Below, piece by piece: positions 1-6,947 of a stretch of DNA of 8,799 bases. A program made the position numbers and the translations under genes. Position 1 is the stretch's first letter, and each line of letters starts with the position of its first letter. The stretch comes from Enterocloster bolteae (GTDB lineage Bacteria > Bacillota_A > Clostridia > Lachnospirales > Lachnospiraceae). The notes under the pieces were generated by a model, which was not told where the DNA came from, did no database searches, and worked only from the letters and a program-made list of their open reading frames with translations. The stretch covers positions 1-8,799 of the forward strand of contig JAETTS010000101.1 of assembly GCA_021769025.1 (NCBI GenBank). The letters run 5' to 3'.

Positions 1-1
1 C

Positions 2-535
2 ATCGGTTTAATTCAATCAACTTTTTATGACATGATGAATGAAATGGATTACTCCGACATTACCGTGAAGGAATTGACTATGCGGGCACAGATAAACCGA
101 AAAACTTTTTACCTGCATTATGAAACTATTGACGCACTATTGCTGGAGATCCAGGAAAATATCGTGAAGGCCTTTTTAGCCAAAACCAAGAATCTGGATA
201 CCCTTCACGATATTGACAAATTGACAAAGGAGTTTTTCCTCTTCTGCAGCACCCAGGACCCTCTCAGCCAGAAAATCATCTGCACAAAGGATTACTCTCA
301 CTTATGCAGACAGATTTCCGACAAAATCATGGAGAAACGTCGTTCTGTGACAAGCCTCAATTCCCTGGATAAAACCACCGGGGATATTGTTGTGGTTTTC
401 TTGACTTCCACTACACTGGAACTGTTTCGCTATTGGGTATTGACCGGCAAAAAGGTGGATTTGGACAGGATGGTCGCCATCTCATCCACCCTGATCAACA
501 ACGGAATAAAGGGACTGCTTACACAATCCCTTTAA
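2..535 (+). CDS. TetR/AcrR-family transcriptional regulator, 5'-partial
   Basis: This encodes a DNA-binding regulator, most likely a dimeric repressor. The reading frame is open back to base 2, and the ten residues before the first ATG (base 32) continue the first helix of a TetR domain (IGLIQSTFYD). That ATG is therefore an internal Met and the true start lies upstream of the window. The visible 177 residues contain the hallmark TetR helix-turn-helix at about residues 20-40: ITVKEL, then RAQINRKTFY and LHY, matching the family pattern T-V-x-x-I/L...A-x-x-x-R-x-T-F-Y-x-H-Y. The rest is a helical ligand/dimer domain like those of the DhaS-type regulators, with no recognisable ligand signature. 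The full protein is probably about 185-195 residues. Its target is unknown. It converges on the alpha-galactosidase gene with 33 bases between stop codons, so it is not part of the sugar operon, and its partners probably lie to the left. Confidence 0.9.
   Translation: MGLIQSTFYDMMNEMDYSDITVKELTMRAQINRKTFYLHYETIDALLLEIQENIVKAFLAKTKNLDTLHDIDKLTKEFFLFCSTQDPLSQKIICTKDYSHLCRQISDKIMEKRRSVTSLNSLDKTTGDIVVVFLTSTTLELFRYWVLTGKKVDLDRMVAISSTLINNGIKGLLTQSL
508..533 (-). terminator. Candidate terminator hairpin of the sugar operon, inside the TetR 3' end
   Basis: Read on the minus strand, AAAGGGA pairs with TCCCTTT, and the inner bases TTGT and GCAG add two standard and two G-U pairs around a GTAA loop. 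This gives an 11-pair stem with a GNRA-type tetraloop. The 3' arm ends in UUU and is followed by AUUCCGUU, which is a weak U-tract. Read on the plus strand, two inner pairs become C-A mismatches, so the structure favours RNA from the minus strand, the operon reading towards it. It begins 36 bases past the alpha-galactosidase stop and lies in the last codons of the TetR gene. The low GC content and poor U-tract make efficient termination uncertain. Confidence 0.35.
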
Positions 536-568
536 CACATACTTTCTCAATCATGTGCGGACAAATCA

Positions 569-2761
569 TTATATTTCCCGTATATAAAAACGGCAGCTCT
601 GGTAATCGCCCCACAGTACAGGGACAGGAAGTCCTGCATACATCAGCGCACTTCCGCTATAGACGCCGTCATCCCCGTCGATCTGGTATGACGCGTCTTC
701 CGTTAGGCCTTTCAGACGGATACGGCGAAACGGCGGATTGGCTTCCGGGTGCAGAGCGACGATGCTGACCAGAGACTCTGTGCGGTCTTTGGTGACGAAC
801 TGCCAGGCCGCCAGCCTGTTGTCCGCTTCGGGATTTGTCAAACGGTAATAGTCTCCCAGCCGGATGATCTGTTCGCAGCGGATGTAATCCCGGATCTGCC
901 GGCGAACCTGTTCCCGTTCTGCATCGCTCATCGTTCGCACATCCATCTCATATCCAAAGGTTCCCGCCATCGCCACTTCCGCCCGGGTCTCAAGAGGCAC
1001 GATACGGCCTGTCTGATGATTGATTTCTGCAGACACATGAGCACCCATGGCGCAGACCGGGTATCCGAAAGAAGTGCCGTACTGAATGCGAATACGGTCG
1101 ATGGCGTCCGTATTGTCGCTGCACCAGATCTGGGGCATGTAACAGAGAATCCCCGCGTCAAAGCGTCCGCCGCCCCCGGAGCATCCTTCCCACAGGATAT
1201 CCGGGTATTTCCCGGTAAATTGCTCCATTAGTTCGTAAAGTCCCAGCACGTAACGATGAGAGACCTCTCCCTGCCGGGAGGCGGGAAGCGCGGCAGACCA
1301 GACATCTGAGAGATTCCGGTTCATGTCCCATTTCACATAGGATACCTGACCTTCATCCAGAACCCTTGATATCTGCAGGAACAGATAGTCTCTTACTTCT
1401 CTGCGGGACAGATCCAGCACCAGCTGACATCGCTCCAGACCTGGAGAGCGCCCTGGAATCTGAAGGCACCAGTCCGGATGCGCCCGATACAGATCACTGT
1501 CTTCGTTGACCATCTCCGGTTCAATCCAGATGCCGAATTCCATTCCCAGCTTCCGGATCTTTTCGGAAAGACCATGAATGCCGGAGGGCAGCTTGGCAAG
1601 GTTGACTGTCCAGTCTCCCAGCCCGCTCCTGTCATGATTTCTGGAGCCGAACCATCCATCGTCCATCACAAAAAGCTCGATTCCAAGCCCGGCGGCGCTT
1701 TCTGCCAGAGACAAAAGCTTTTCTTCTGTAAAATCAAATTCCGTCACTTCCCAGTTGTTCAGAAGAATCGGACGTCTTTGCTCCAGAAATCGCCGGGGAA
1801 TCAGGTGTTCCCGATACAAGTCATGAAGCGTTCTGGACAGCCCGCCGAAACCGTGGGAGCTGTAAGTCAGGATCACCTCCGGAGTCACAAATTCTTCCCC
1901 GGTATCCAGTGTCCAGCAGAAACCATCGGGATGAACGCCCATGACGGTCCGGATCTGGCCGGTCTGATCCTTCTCTGTCTCCGCCAGAAAGTTTCCGCTG
2001 TATACGAAGGTCATCCCGTAGCAGTTTCCCCTTTCTTCTCCGGCATCCGTATCGCAGAGGATCACAAAAGGATTGGCCTGATGGCTGGAAGTACCCCTTG
2101 TACTGCCTGCGGATAATCTCCCGTGTGGAACCGGAGATCTTTGCACATTCCGCTCCATGGCGTGCCGTCCGTAGAAGGCAATCATATCCATGTCGCCATC
2201 CGGAAGATTGAGACAGCAGGACAGCGCCCTCAGAAGACGAATGGGCGTTTCTCCTCCGTTTCGTACCACGCAGGCTCTTGTAATCACGTCCGCCTGCTCC
2301 AGAACTCCATAATACAGAAGGACCTCCAGCCCGGAGCTTTTATCTTGCAGAAGGATTTCCAGCGTCTGCGCTTCCGTATGGGAAGCACGGATCGACGGAA
2401 GACCGGGGAGGCGGTATCTGCCATCATAAATTCGGTGAGAGACATACCGGAACTCGGCCGCCTGACTTCCATCTTCATAAATGGCATGCAGGCAGTCGGT
2501 CCGATAATCGCCGGCCCCGAAGGAAGGGTATTCCTGGGGCAGTGTATCCAGAGAATACCCCCGGTCTTTTTTGGCCTCATATGGTACCCCGCAAAACCCC
2601 CGATCCATCTCCCGGATCAGCCAGGACAGATCTGTACCTTCTACTTTCTTTCCATAATACACATGAAGCAAATGTCCATATCTGCCGACCTTCATCTGCC
2701 AGGTAGAACGAACAGTATGTAAGGTAAAAAGCTTCTCTTCCGGTATATAGATGATCGACAT
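569..2761 (-). CDS. aga: GH36 alpha-galactosidase
   Basis: This cytoplasmic enzyme hydrolyses terminal alpha-1,6-galactosyl residues of melibiose, raffinose and stachyose by a retaining mechanism. At 730 residues it has the usual length for bacterial GH36 tetrameric enzymes: an N-terminal beta-sandwich (about 1-320), a (beta/alpha)8 barrel (about 330-640) and a C-terminal beta domain. The nucleophile is D479 in VKWDMNRN and the acid/base is D549 in WCSDNTDAIDR, one residue off from the equivalents I recall in Geobacillus AgaN (D478, D548). Substrate-site residues are also present: W337 in NNWE, D367-D368 in MDDGW, K477, and the EGCSGGGGR loop at 525-533. There is no signal peptide, so the sugar must be imported first. 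The ATG at 2761 is preceded by a strong GGAGGA site at 2767-2772. It is the last gene of the operon, 18 bases after the second permease. The symbol follows streptococcal aga; the enzyme class is certain, the preferred substrate is not. Confidence 0.96.
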   Translation of the reverse strand: MSIIYIPEEKLFTLHTVRSTWQMKVGRYGHLLHVYYGKKVEGTDLSWLIREMDRGFCGVPYEAKKDRGYSLDTLPQEYPSFGAGDYRTDCLHAIYEDGSQAAEFRYVSHRIYDGRYRLPGLPSIRASHTEAQTLEILLQDKSSGLEVLLYYGVLEQADVITRACVVRNGGETPIRLLRALSCCLNLPDGDMDMIAFYGRHAMERNVQRSPVPHGRLSAGSTRGTSSHQANPFVILCDTDAGEERGNCYGMTFVYSGNFLAETEKDQTGQIRTVMGVHPDGFCWTLDTGEEFVTPEVILTYSSHGFGGLSRTLHDLYREHLIPRRFLEQRRPILLNNWEVTEFDFTEEKLLSLAESAAGLGIELFVMDDGWFGSRNHDRSGLGDWTVNLAKLPSGIHGLSEKIRKLGMEFGIWIEPEMVNEDSDLYRAHPDWCLQIPGRSPGLERCQLVLDLSRREVRDYLFLQISRVLDEGQVSYVKWDMNRNLSDVWSAALPASRQGEVSHRYVLGLYELMEQFTGKYPDILWEGCSGGGGRFDAGILCYMPQIWCSDNTDAIDRIRIQYGTSFGYPVCAMGAHVSAEINHQTGRIVPLETRAEVAMAGTFGYEMDVRTMSDAEREQVRRQIRDYIRCEQIIRLGDYYRLTNPEADNRLAAWQFVTKDRTESLVSIVALHPEANPPFRRIRLKGLTEDASYQIDGDDGVYSGSALMYAGLPVPVLWGDYQSCRFYIREI

Positions 2762-2779
2762 AGGTATCCTCCTTTGCTT

Positions 2780-3610
2780 TTACAGTTTTCCGCCGGAAGT
2801 AGCGATGCCTTCGATGAACTGTTTCTGGAAAATAATGTACAGCACCACCATGGGCACGCAGGCCAGCAGGGATGCGGCCATCAACTCCGGATAATTGGCT
2901 GCAAACTGACCCTGCAGCTTGGCAAGCGCAGCGGACAGGGGCATGGCTCCCTGATCCGGGTTGGCGATAAGCGGCCACATGAGGTCTTTATAACCAAACA
3001 GCGCTGTGAAAATCCCCAGCGCCACCATACCGGAACGAGTCAGCGGCGCCATGATGTAGAAAAAGGTCTGGGGAATGCTGCATCCGTCCAGCCTTGCTGC
3101 CTCTTCCAGATCTTTGGGAAGCGCCATATAAGACTGCCGGAGCAGAAAGGTTCCGAACGCGGTCACGATTCCCGGAAATACCAGAGAAAAGGTGGTATTC
3201 AAAAGTCCTATCTTACTTACCATCAGATACTGCGGAATAATAAAGATCTGTACCGGAACCATCATCTGGAACATGACCAGCGCAAAACACAGCTTCTTTC
3301 CTTTGAACTCCAATCTTCCCAGCGCATATCCGGCCAGAGACGCCGTCACCACCGCGCACACCACTCTGCCGAGAATCAGCAGAAGTGTATTCAGATACAG
3401 TTTTCCAAAATTCATTTTCCCTGACACCGACACAAACCCGTCCGTCCTCCATTTTTTCGGAAAGATCACAAATGGATCGATCTGCGTTGCCTCCGTTGCG
3501 GATTTAAATGCGGTCAGGATCATCCACGCAAACGGGATCAGCATGACGACTGCTCCAAGAATCAGAACCGCATGCAGAAGAATTCTGGCCGATTTTTTAC
3601 TTTCTCTCAT
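2780..3610 (-). CDS. Carbohydrate ABC transporter permease, MalG/MsmG type
   Basis: This is the second inner-membrane subunit of the sugar importer. The 276 residues fit the MalG-like class (about 270-285), with about six membrane segments: roughly 10-33, 70-95, 106-128, 140-160, 190-210 and 245-262. The cytoplasmic EAA loop that docks onto the ATPase is visible at about 165-190 (PKDLEEAARLDGCS, then PLTRSG). The C-terminus FIEGIATSGGKL resembles the usual ending of this subunit type. The ATG at 3610 is preceded by an AGGAGGGGG run, 12 bases after the stop of the first permease, so the two are cotranscribed and probably translationally coupled. It would pair with that permease and with an ATPase encoded elsewhere. 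The transporter's alpha-galactoside specificity is inferred from the adjacent GH36 gene rather than from the permease itself. Confidence 0.95.
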   Translation of the reverse strand: MRESKKSARILLHAVLILGAVVMLIPFAWMILTAFKSATEATQIDPFVIFPKKWRTDGFVSVSGKMNFGKLYLNTLLLILGRVVCAVVTASLAGYALGRLEFKGKKLCFALVMFQMMVPVQIFIIPQYLMVSKIGLLNTTFSLVFPGIVTAFGTFLLRQSYMALPKDLEEAARLDGCSIPQTFFYIMAPLTRSGMVALGIFTALFGYKDLMWPLIANPDQGAMPLSAALAKLQGQFAANYPELMAASLLACVPMVVLYIIFQKQFIEGIATSGGKL

Positions 3611-3622
3611 AACTTCCCCCTC

Positions 3623-4516
3623 CTAATTGTAATTGACCCATTTTTTCTGCATACCGTTCTGGATCACGGTCAGTACCATGATGATCAGAAGGAGCAGTAC
3701 AACGATAGCCGAACCATATCCCTGATTGCTTTCGATGAAGGAATACTTATAGAACAGATAGACCAGAGACTGGGTTCTCGGAAGCGCCGGATTCGCCCGG
3801 TCGATCATCATATAAATCACATCAAATACCTGCATGGCGGCGATTACTCTGGTAGTGGTCACGAAGAACATAGTAGGTGAAATCAGCGGGATGGTGATAC
3901 TTAGGAACTGATGAACCGGTCCTGCCCCGTCGATTTCTGCCGCCTCATAATAATCGCCGGGAATCTCCTGAAGTCCGGCCAGGAAAAGCACCATATTATA
4001 ACCGATGACCGACCAGATTCCCACGACTGCCACAGAGATCAGCGCAATATTGGGATTGGAGATCCAGTTTACCGGACCCAGGCCGACTGCTTTCAGCATA
4101 TGATTCAAAAGTCCGAATTCGGAGTTGTAGAGCCATCTCCACACCATAGCCACTGCTGCGGGTGCCGCTACCATGGGAAGGAAATAGATGGTACGGTATA
4201 CAGAACGGCCTTTCATCTTCCGGTTCAGAAGAGCAGCCAGCACCAGGGAGATGACGATGGAGATGGGCACCTCGATGATTGCATAGACAAATGTATTCAA
4301 AAGGGACTGCCATACCTGGCTGTCCGAGAACATTTTCGTGTAGTTTGCAAATCCTACGAACCGGTCTCCTCTGCCGAACGCACCGGTCTGGAAAAAACTC
4401 TTATAGATGGTCTGAAAAATAGGAATAATATTCAATATTATAAGACCTGCCAGGGTGGGCGCAAAAAACACCCAACCCCAGAACAGTTCTTTCTTTCCCT
4501 GTTTTCTATCTGTCAT
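3623..4516 (-). CDS. Carbohydrate ABC transporter permease, MalF/MsmF/UgpA type
   Basis: This is the first inner-membrane subunit of the sugar importer, 297 residues, typical of the UgpA/MsmF-like permeases that lack the long periplasmic loop of enteric MalF. Six membrane segments can be seen at about 14-36, 72-97, 106-128, 158-182, 207-230 and 268-288. The EAA loop for ATPase contact is at about 184-210 (PGDYYEAAEIDGAGP, then SITIP). Translation starts at the ATG at 4516 behind a perfect AAGGAGG site at 4523-4529. That site overlaps the TAA stop of the preceding binding-protein gene, which points to tight coupling. It should form a heterodimer with the downstream permease (12-base gap). Confidence 0.95.
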   Translation of the reverse strand: MTDRKQGKKELFWGWVFFAPTLAGLIILNIIPIFQTIYKSFFQTGAFGRGDRFVGFANYTKMFSDSQVWQSLLNTFVYAIIEVPISIVISLVLAALLNRKMKGRSVYRTIYFLPMVAAPAAVAMVWRWLYNSEFGLLNHMLKAVGLGPVNWISNPNIALISVAVVGIWSVIGYNMVLFLAGLQEIPGDYYEAAEIDGAGPVHQFLSITIPLISPTMFFVTTTRVIAAMQVFDVIYMMIDRANPALPRTQSLVYLFYKYSFIESNQGYGSAIVVLLLLIIMVLTVIQNGMQKKWVNYN

Positions 4517-4528
4517 CGCCTAGCCTCC

Positions 4529-5821
4529 TTATTGTTCACTCTGCAGAGATTCATTCATATTTGCGGCAATTTCTTTACATACGTCTGCCATGGGCGAGGT
4601 ACCCTGCCATGCTTTGACCAGCGTCTCATGGGACATATTTTCCCATACGACAGTATCTGTGGAATACGGGCGGATGACAATCTCATCCATCATATCCACG
4701 TAGGCCTGGAGATTAAAATCCTGGCTCTTTTCTACAAAACCTGTAGATGCGCCTTCGTATGCGGACATGGTCACACCCAAATCTGCCTGTTGCTTCTGCG
4801 CTTCTTCCGATCCCAGATATTCCAGAAGCTGCCATGCCGCTTCGGTATTGGTTCCTTCTGCGGAAGCCGCCCATCCCAGTCCGTTGTAGATTGAATATCT
4901 GGTGCCATCCTTTGCAGGAAGAACAGCCACATCACAGTTCTCTTTTACATATTCGTTGCTGAACAGATCAGACTGCCAGGAGCCAAACATACACATGGCA
5001 ACTTTTCCGGATTCAAACAGCGCCAGCGGTTCATTTTCCGCAATCGTTGTAAAAGGCGGCATAGAACCATCCTCTATGATACCGGCTACGAATTCCATGG
5101 CTTCGATTGTCTTCGGGTCATCCCAGCCGGAGACGGTCCGATCCTCATTGATGATATGTCCGCCCCAGTCATAGATTAGATTGTAATAAGTCTCATGATT
5201 GGATTTCGGACTGAAAACAGTTCCATACTGGCTTCCGTCTTCCTTTGTCAGCGTCTTTGCCGCCTCCCGGAAGGTATCCCATGTCCAGGTCTCATCCGGA
5301 TAGGCAAGGGATGCCTCGTCAAAAGCAGTCTTGTTGTACCACAGAGCGACCGTATCCACATCTTTGGGGATTGCCACCTGTTTTCCGTCCTTATTCTGAT
5401 ACAGTTCCACCAGCTCCCGGGGGAATTTGTCCATCTGTACGGTTTCGCTTGCCGCGATCTGGTCCGACAAGTCCAGAAGCAGGTCATACTCTGCGTATTT
5501 TGCCACCTGATTGGAATGCATCCAGAACACATCCGGCAGTGTACCGCCGGTAGCGCCGGCTTCCATCATGGTCCAGTACTGATCCCACGGCGTTACCTGG
5601 ATCTTCACCGGAATACCGGTTTTAGCGGTAAAACCTTCCATGATCGTCTTCAGACCCGGTTCCTGATAGGTATCCCAGATTGCTACCGTCAGTTCCCCGG
5701 AACTGTTCGTATTTCCGGAAGCTCCGGCGGTATTGCTGCCTGTACTTCCCCCGCATGCAGTCATTCCCAATGCTATGATTCCGGCCAGCGCCATAGCTGC
5801 AACCCGTTTCCATTTATTCAT
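4529..5821 (-). CDS. Sugar ABC transporter substrate-binding lipoprotein (family 1, MsmE-like)
   Basis: This is the extracellular capture subunit of the importer, 430 residues and full length for the family. The N-terminus is a lipoprotein signal: basic MNKWKR, a hydrophobic stretch at 7-20, then the lipobox MTAC with lipidated C23. A Gly/Ser/Thr/Asn-rich flexible linker (24-41) follows. The mature domain begins with ELTVAIWDTY and contains the GGTLPDVFWMHS and IPKDVDTVALWYN segments expected of COG1653-type binding proteins. The start at 5821 has an AGGAG site at 5828-5832 with six-base spacing. It is the first gene of the operon, divergent from the AraC regulator. An alpha-galactoside ligand such as raffinose, stachyose or melibiose is inferred from the operon's GH36 enzyme; the protein sequence alone does not fix it. 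Confidence 0.95.
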   Translation of the reverse strand: MNKWKRVAAMALAGIIALGMTACGGSTGSNTAGASGNTNSSGELTVAIWDTYQEPGLKTIMEGFTAKTGIPVKIQVTPWDQYWTMMEAGATGGTLPDVFWMHSNQVAKYAEYDLLLDLSDQIAASETVQMDKFPRELVELYQNKDGKQVAIPKDVDTVALWYNKTAFDEASLAYPDETWTWDTFREAAKTLTKEDGSQYGTVFSPKSNHETYYNLIYDWGGHIINEDRTVSGWDDPKTIEAMEFVAGIIEDGSMPPFTTIAENEPLALFESGKVAMCMFGSWQSDLFSNEYVKENCDVAVLPAKDGTRYSIYNGLGWAASAEGTNTEAAWQLLEYLGSEEAQKQQADLGVTMSAYEGASTGFVEKSQDFNLQAYVDMMDEIVIRPYSTDTVVWENMSHETLVKAWQGTSPMADVCKEIAANMNESLQSEQ

Positions 5822-5878
5822 TTCTTACTCCTCTCTCTCATTTAAATATTGATTTTTGTCACATGGTATAAATATCTT

Positions 5879-5907
5879 TTTCTATTCGGAAAAGTCACTT
5901 TTATCAA
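5879..5907 (-). promoter_or_regulatory. Candidate promoter of the sugar operon
   Basis: On the minus strand TTGATA (5902-5907) and TAGAAA (5879-5884) are separated by 17 bases. The -35 box is good and the -10 box poor, as might suit an activator-dependent promoter. Transcription would begin near 5872 and leave a leader of about 50 bases before the binding-protein ATG. The spacer coincides with most of a 13-base palindrome. This is a pattern-based call in an AT-rich region where chance matches are common. Confidence 0.35.
5890..5902. repeat. 13-base palindrome within the candidate operon promoter
   Basis: AAAAGT, a central C, then ACTTTT forms a perfect inverted repeat. It lies almost entirely between the -35 and -10 boxes of the candidate operon promoter, a position where bound protein would block RNA polymerase. 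It could be an operator, but a chance AT-rich palindrome cannot be excluded. Confidence 0.4.
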
Positions 5908-6004
5908 TCCTCTTTTCTTCGTCTGCAGCCGAATAATCCCGGATTTATAAGATTTTTTCCGTTTTGTGGATTTATTTTAACACGATTAGAAAAAACAATA
6001 CATG

Positions 6005-6018
6005 AAGCCATATGGCTT
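6005..6018. repeat. 14-base perfect palindrome, possible operator
   Basis: AAGCCATATGGCTT is fully self-complementary and relatively GC-rich for its surroundings. It ends 34 bases upstream of the regulator's -35 box and about 100 bases upstream of the candidate operon promoter. Such a position would suit an activator or autoregulatory site in a divergent AraC-type control region. Binding by the adjacent AraC protein is an inference. Confidence 0.45.
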
Positions 6019-6052
6019 ATGAAATACCATTTTGTTATCTTTTTAATATATA

Positions 6053-6080
6053 TTGACAACACCACACAAATTGGTATACT
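6053..6080 (+). promoter_or_regulatory. Sigma-A-type promoter of the AraC-family gene
   Basis: A perfect -35 box TTGACA (6053-6058) is followed after 16 bases by TATACT (6075-6080), one mismatch from consensus. TG and one further base (6072-6074) stand directly before it, giving an extended -10. Transcription should begin near 6087, about 27 bases before the ATG at 6114. This is the best promoter in the window and suggests steady expression of the regulator. Confidence 0.8.
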
Positions 6081-6113
6081 TTGTAAAATAGAGTAAGAAA
6101 AAGGGAGAGGAGT

Positions 6114-6947
6114 ATGAAAAATTATCTGTTTCTAAGTCAGGAATATTTTGATATCACAATCTATCAGTATGGATATGAACAGTGTCTTCCCAACCATACC
6201 TTTGGGCCCGGCATGCGCAATCACTATCTGATCCACTGCATTTTATCCGGTAACGGTACTTACCGGGCCCATCACGGAGACCAGTCTCATGAATACCATC
6301 TACATGAAGGACAGGCATGTCTGATCGAGCCGAACCAACTGGTTCACTATTACGCAGATTATGACAGCCCATGGGAGTATATGTGGATTGAGTTTGACGG
6401 TATGAAAACCAGGGAGTATTTAAGTGAGGCAGGGCTTACCCGGTCATCGCTGATCTATCATCCTTCTTCGGAAGATGGACGCAGAGAGATGTTTGGGCAC
6501 CTTAAGTATCTGGTGGACCATCCGGATCTTCTGCCTGCGGAAGTTATGGGGTATACGTACCTGTTTTTCGGTGCTCTGATCCGCAGCTCCCGCAATGCCA
6601 GAAAGCTGCCTAAAAACAACATTCAGGATTTCTATATCCAGTCCACGGTAGATTTTATTGAAAATCATTATATGAATGAGATCTCTGTGGAGGATATGGC
6701 GGGGAACCTTGGCCTGAACCGCAGCTACTTCAGCAAGATCTTCAAGAAAGCCACACAGAAAAGCCCCCAGGACTTTTTGATCCAGTACCGAATCAACAAA
6801 GCCTGCGAGCTTCTCCGTTCTACCAGCATGCCCATCGTGCAGATTGCTCATCTGGTGGGATATAATAATCAGTTTCATTTTACGCGCGCTTTCAAAAGCC
6901 TCATGAACCTGCCGCCTCAAGAGTGGAGGAAACGGAATCGGATCTGA
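6114..6947 (+). CDS. AraC-family transcriptional regulator of the alpha-galactoside operon (MsmR-like)
   Basis: This is probably the sugar-responsive activator of the divergent transporter/alpha-galactosidase operon. The 277 residues divide into an N-terminal cupin-type sensor domain (about 15-155, with the characteristic HYLIHCILSGNGTY strand and a YHLHEGQACLIEPNQ turn) and a C-terminal AraC DNA-binding domain (about 173-275). The first helix-turn-helix is at about 190-212 (ISVEDMAGNLGLNRSYFSKIF). The second carries the family signature at about 242-272 (IAHLVGYNNQFHFTRAFK, then PPQEWR). The ATG at 6114 follows purine-rich AAGGGAGAGGAG, and a strong promoter lies just upstream. The size, domain order and divergent placement next to binding protein, permeases and GH36 match MsmR/RafR systems. 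The 3' end overlaps the convergent SDR gene by 47 bases. The effector is not visible; melibiose or a related sugar is inferred. Confidence 0.94.
   Translation: MKNYLFLSQEYFDITIYQYGYEQCLPNHTFGPGMRNHYLIHCILSGNGTYRAHHGDQSHEYHLHEGQACLIEPNQLVHYYADYDSPWEYMWIEFDGMKTREYLSEAGLTRSSLIYHPSSEDGRREMFGHLKYLVDHPDLLPAEVMGYTYLFFGALIRSSRNARKLPKNNIQDFYIQSTVDFIENHYMNEISVEDMAGNLGLNRSYFSKIFKKATQKSPQDFLIQYRINKACELLRSTSMPIVQIAHLVGYNNQFHFTRAFKSLMNLPPQEWRKRNRI

Larger units (their letters stand above)
5822..6113. other. Divergent control region between sugar operon and AraC regulator
   Basis: This 292-base AT-rich stretch contains no credible gene. It carries both ribosome sites, a strong promoter towards the regulator (6053-6080), a weak candidate promoter towards the operon (5879-5907) and three short near-perfect palindromes: 5890-5902, 5935-5945 (AATCCCGGATT) and 6005-6018. 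The word ATGGTATA occurs at 5863-5870, its inverted relative ATACCAT at 6024-6030, and TTGGTATA at 6071-6078 across the regulator's -10 box. I looked for a CcpA cre box with its central CG and found no convincing one. Confidence 0.7.

Noticed and set aside
1478..2722. Two plus-strand open frames of about 200 codons antisense to the alpha-galactosidase
   Set aside because: They have no recognisable motifs and no good ribosome sites. The minus-strand GH36 gene with intact catalytic residues explains this sequence.
3911..4894. A 327-codon plus-strand open frame
   Set aside because: It lies antisense across the first permease and the binding protein, spanning the junction between two well-supported genes. 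It has a Cys/His-rich composition typical of a complementary frame and no recognisable domain.
5195..5845. A 216-codon plus-strand open frame opposite the lipoprotein start
   Set aside because: It is the complement of the signal peptide and N-terminal domain of the binding protein, and nothing in it resembles a known protein.
5822..6113. CcpA cre box for catabolite repression
   Set aside because: I found no site with the required central CG and flanking consensus on either strand, so catabolite control cannot be supported from the sequence.
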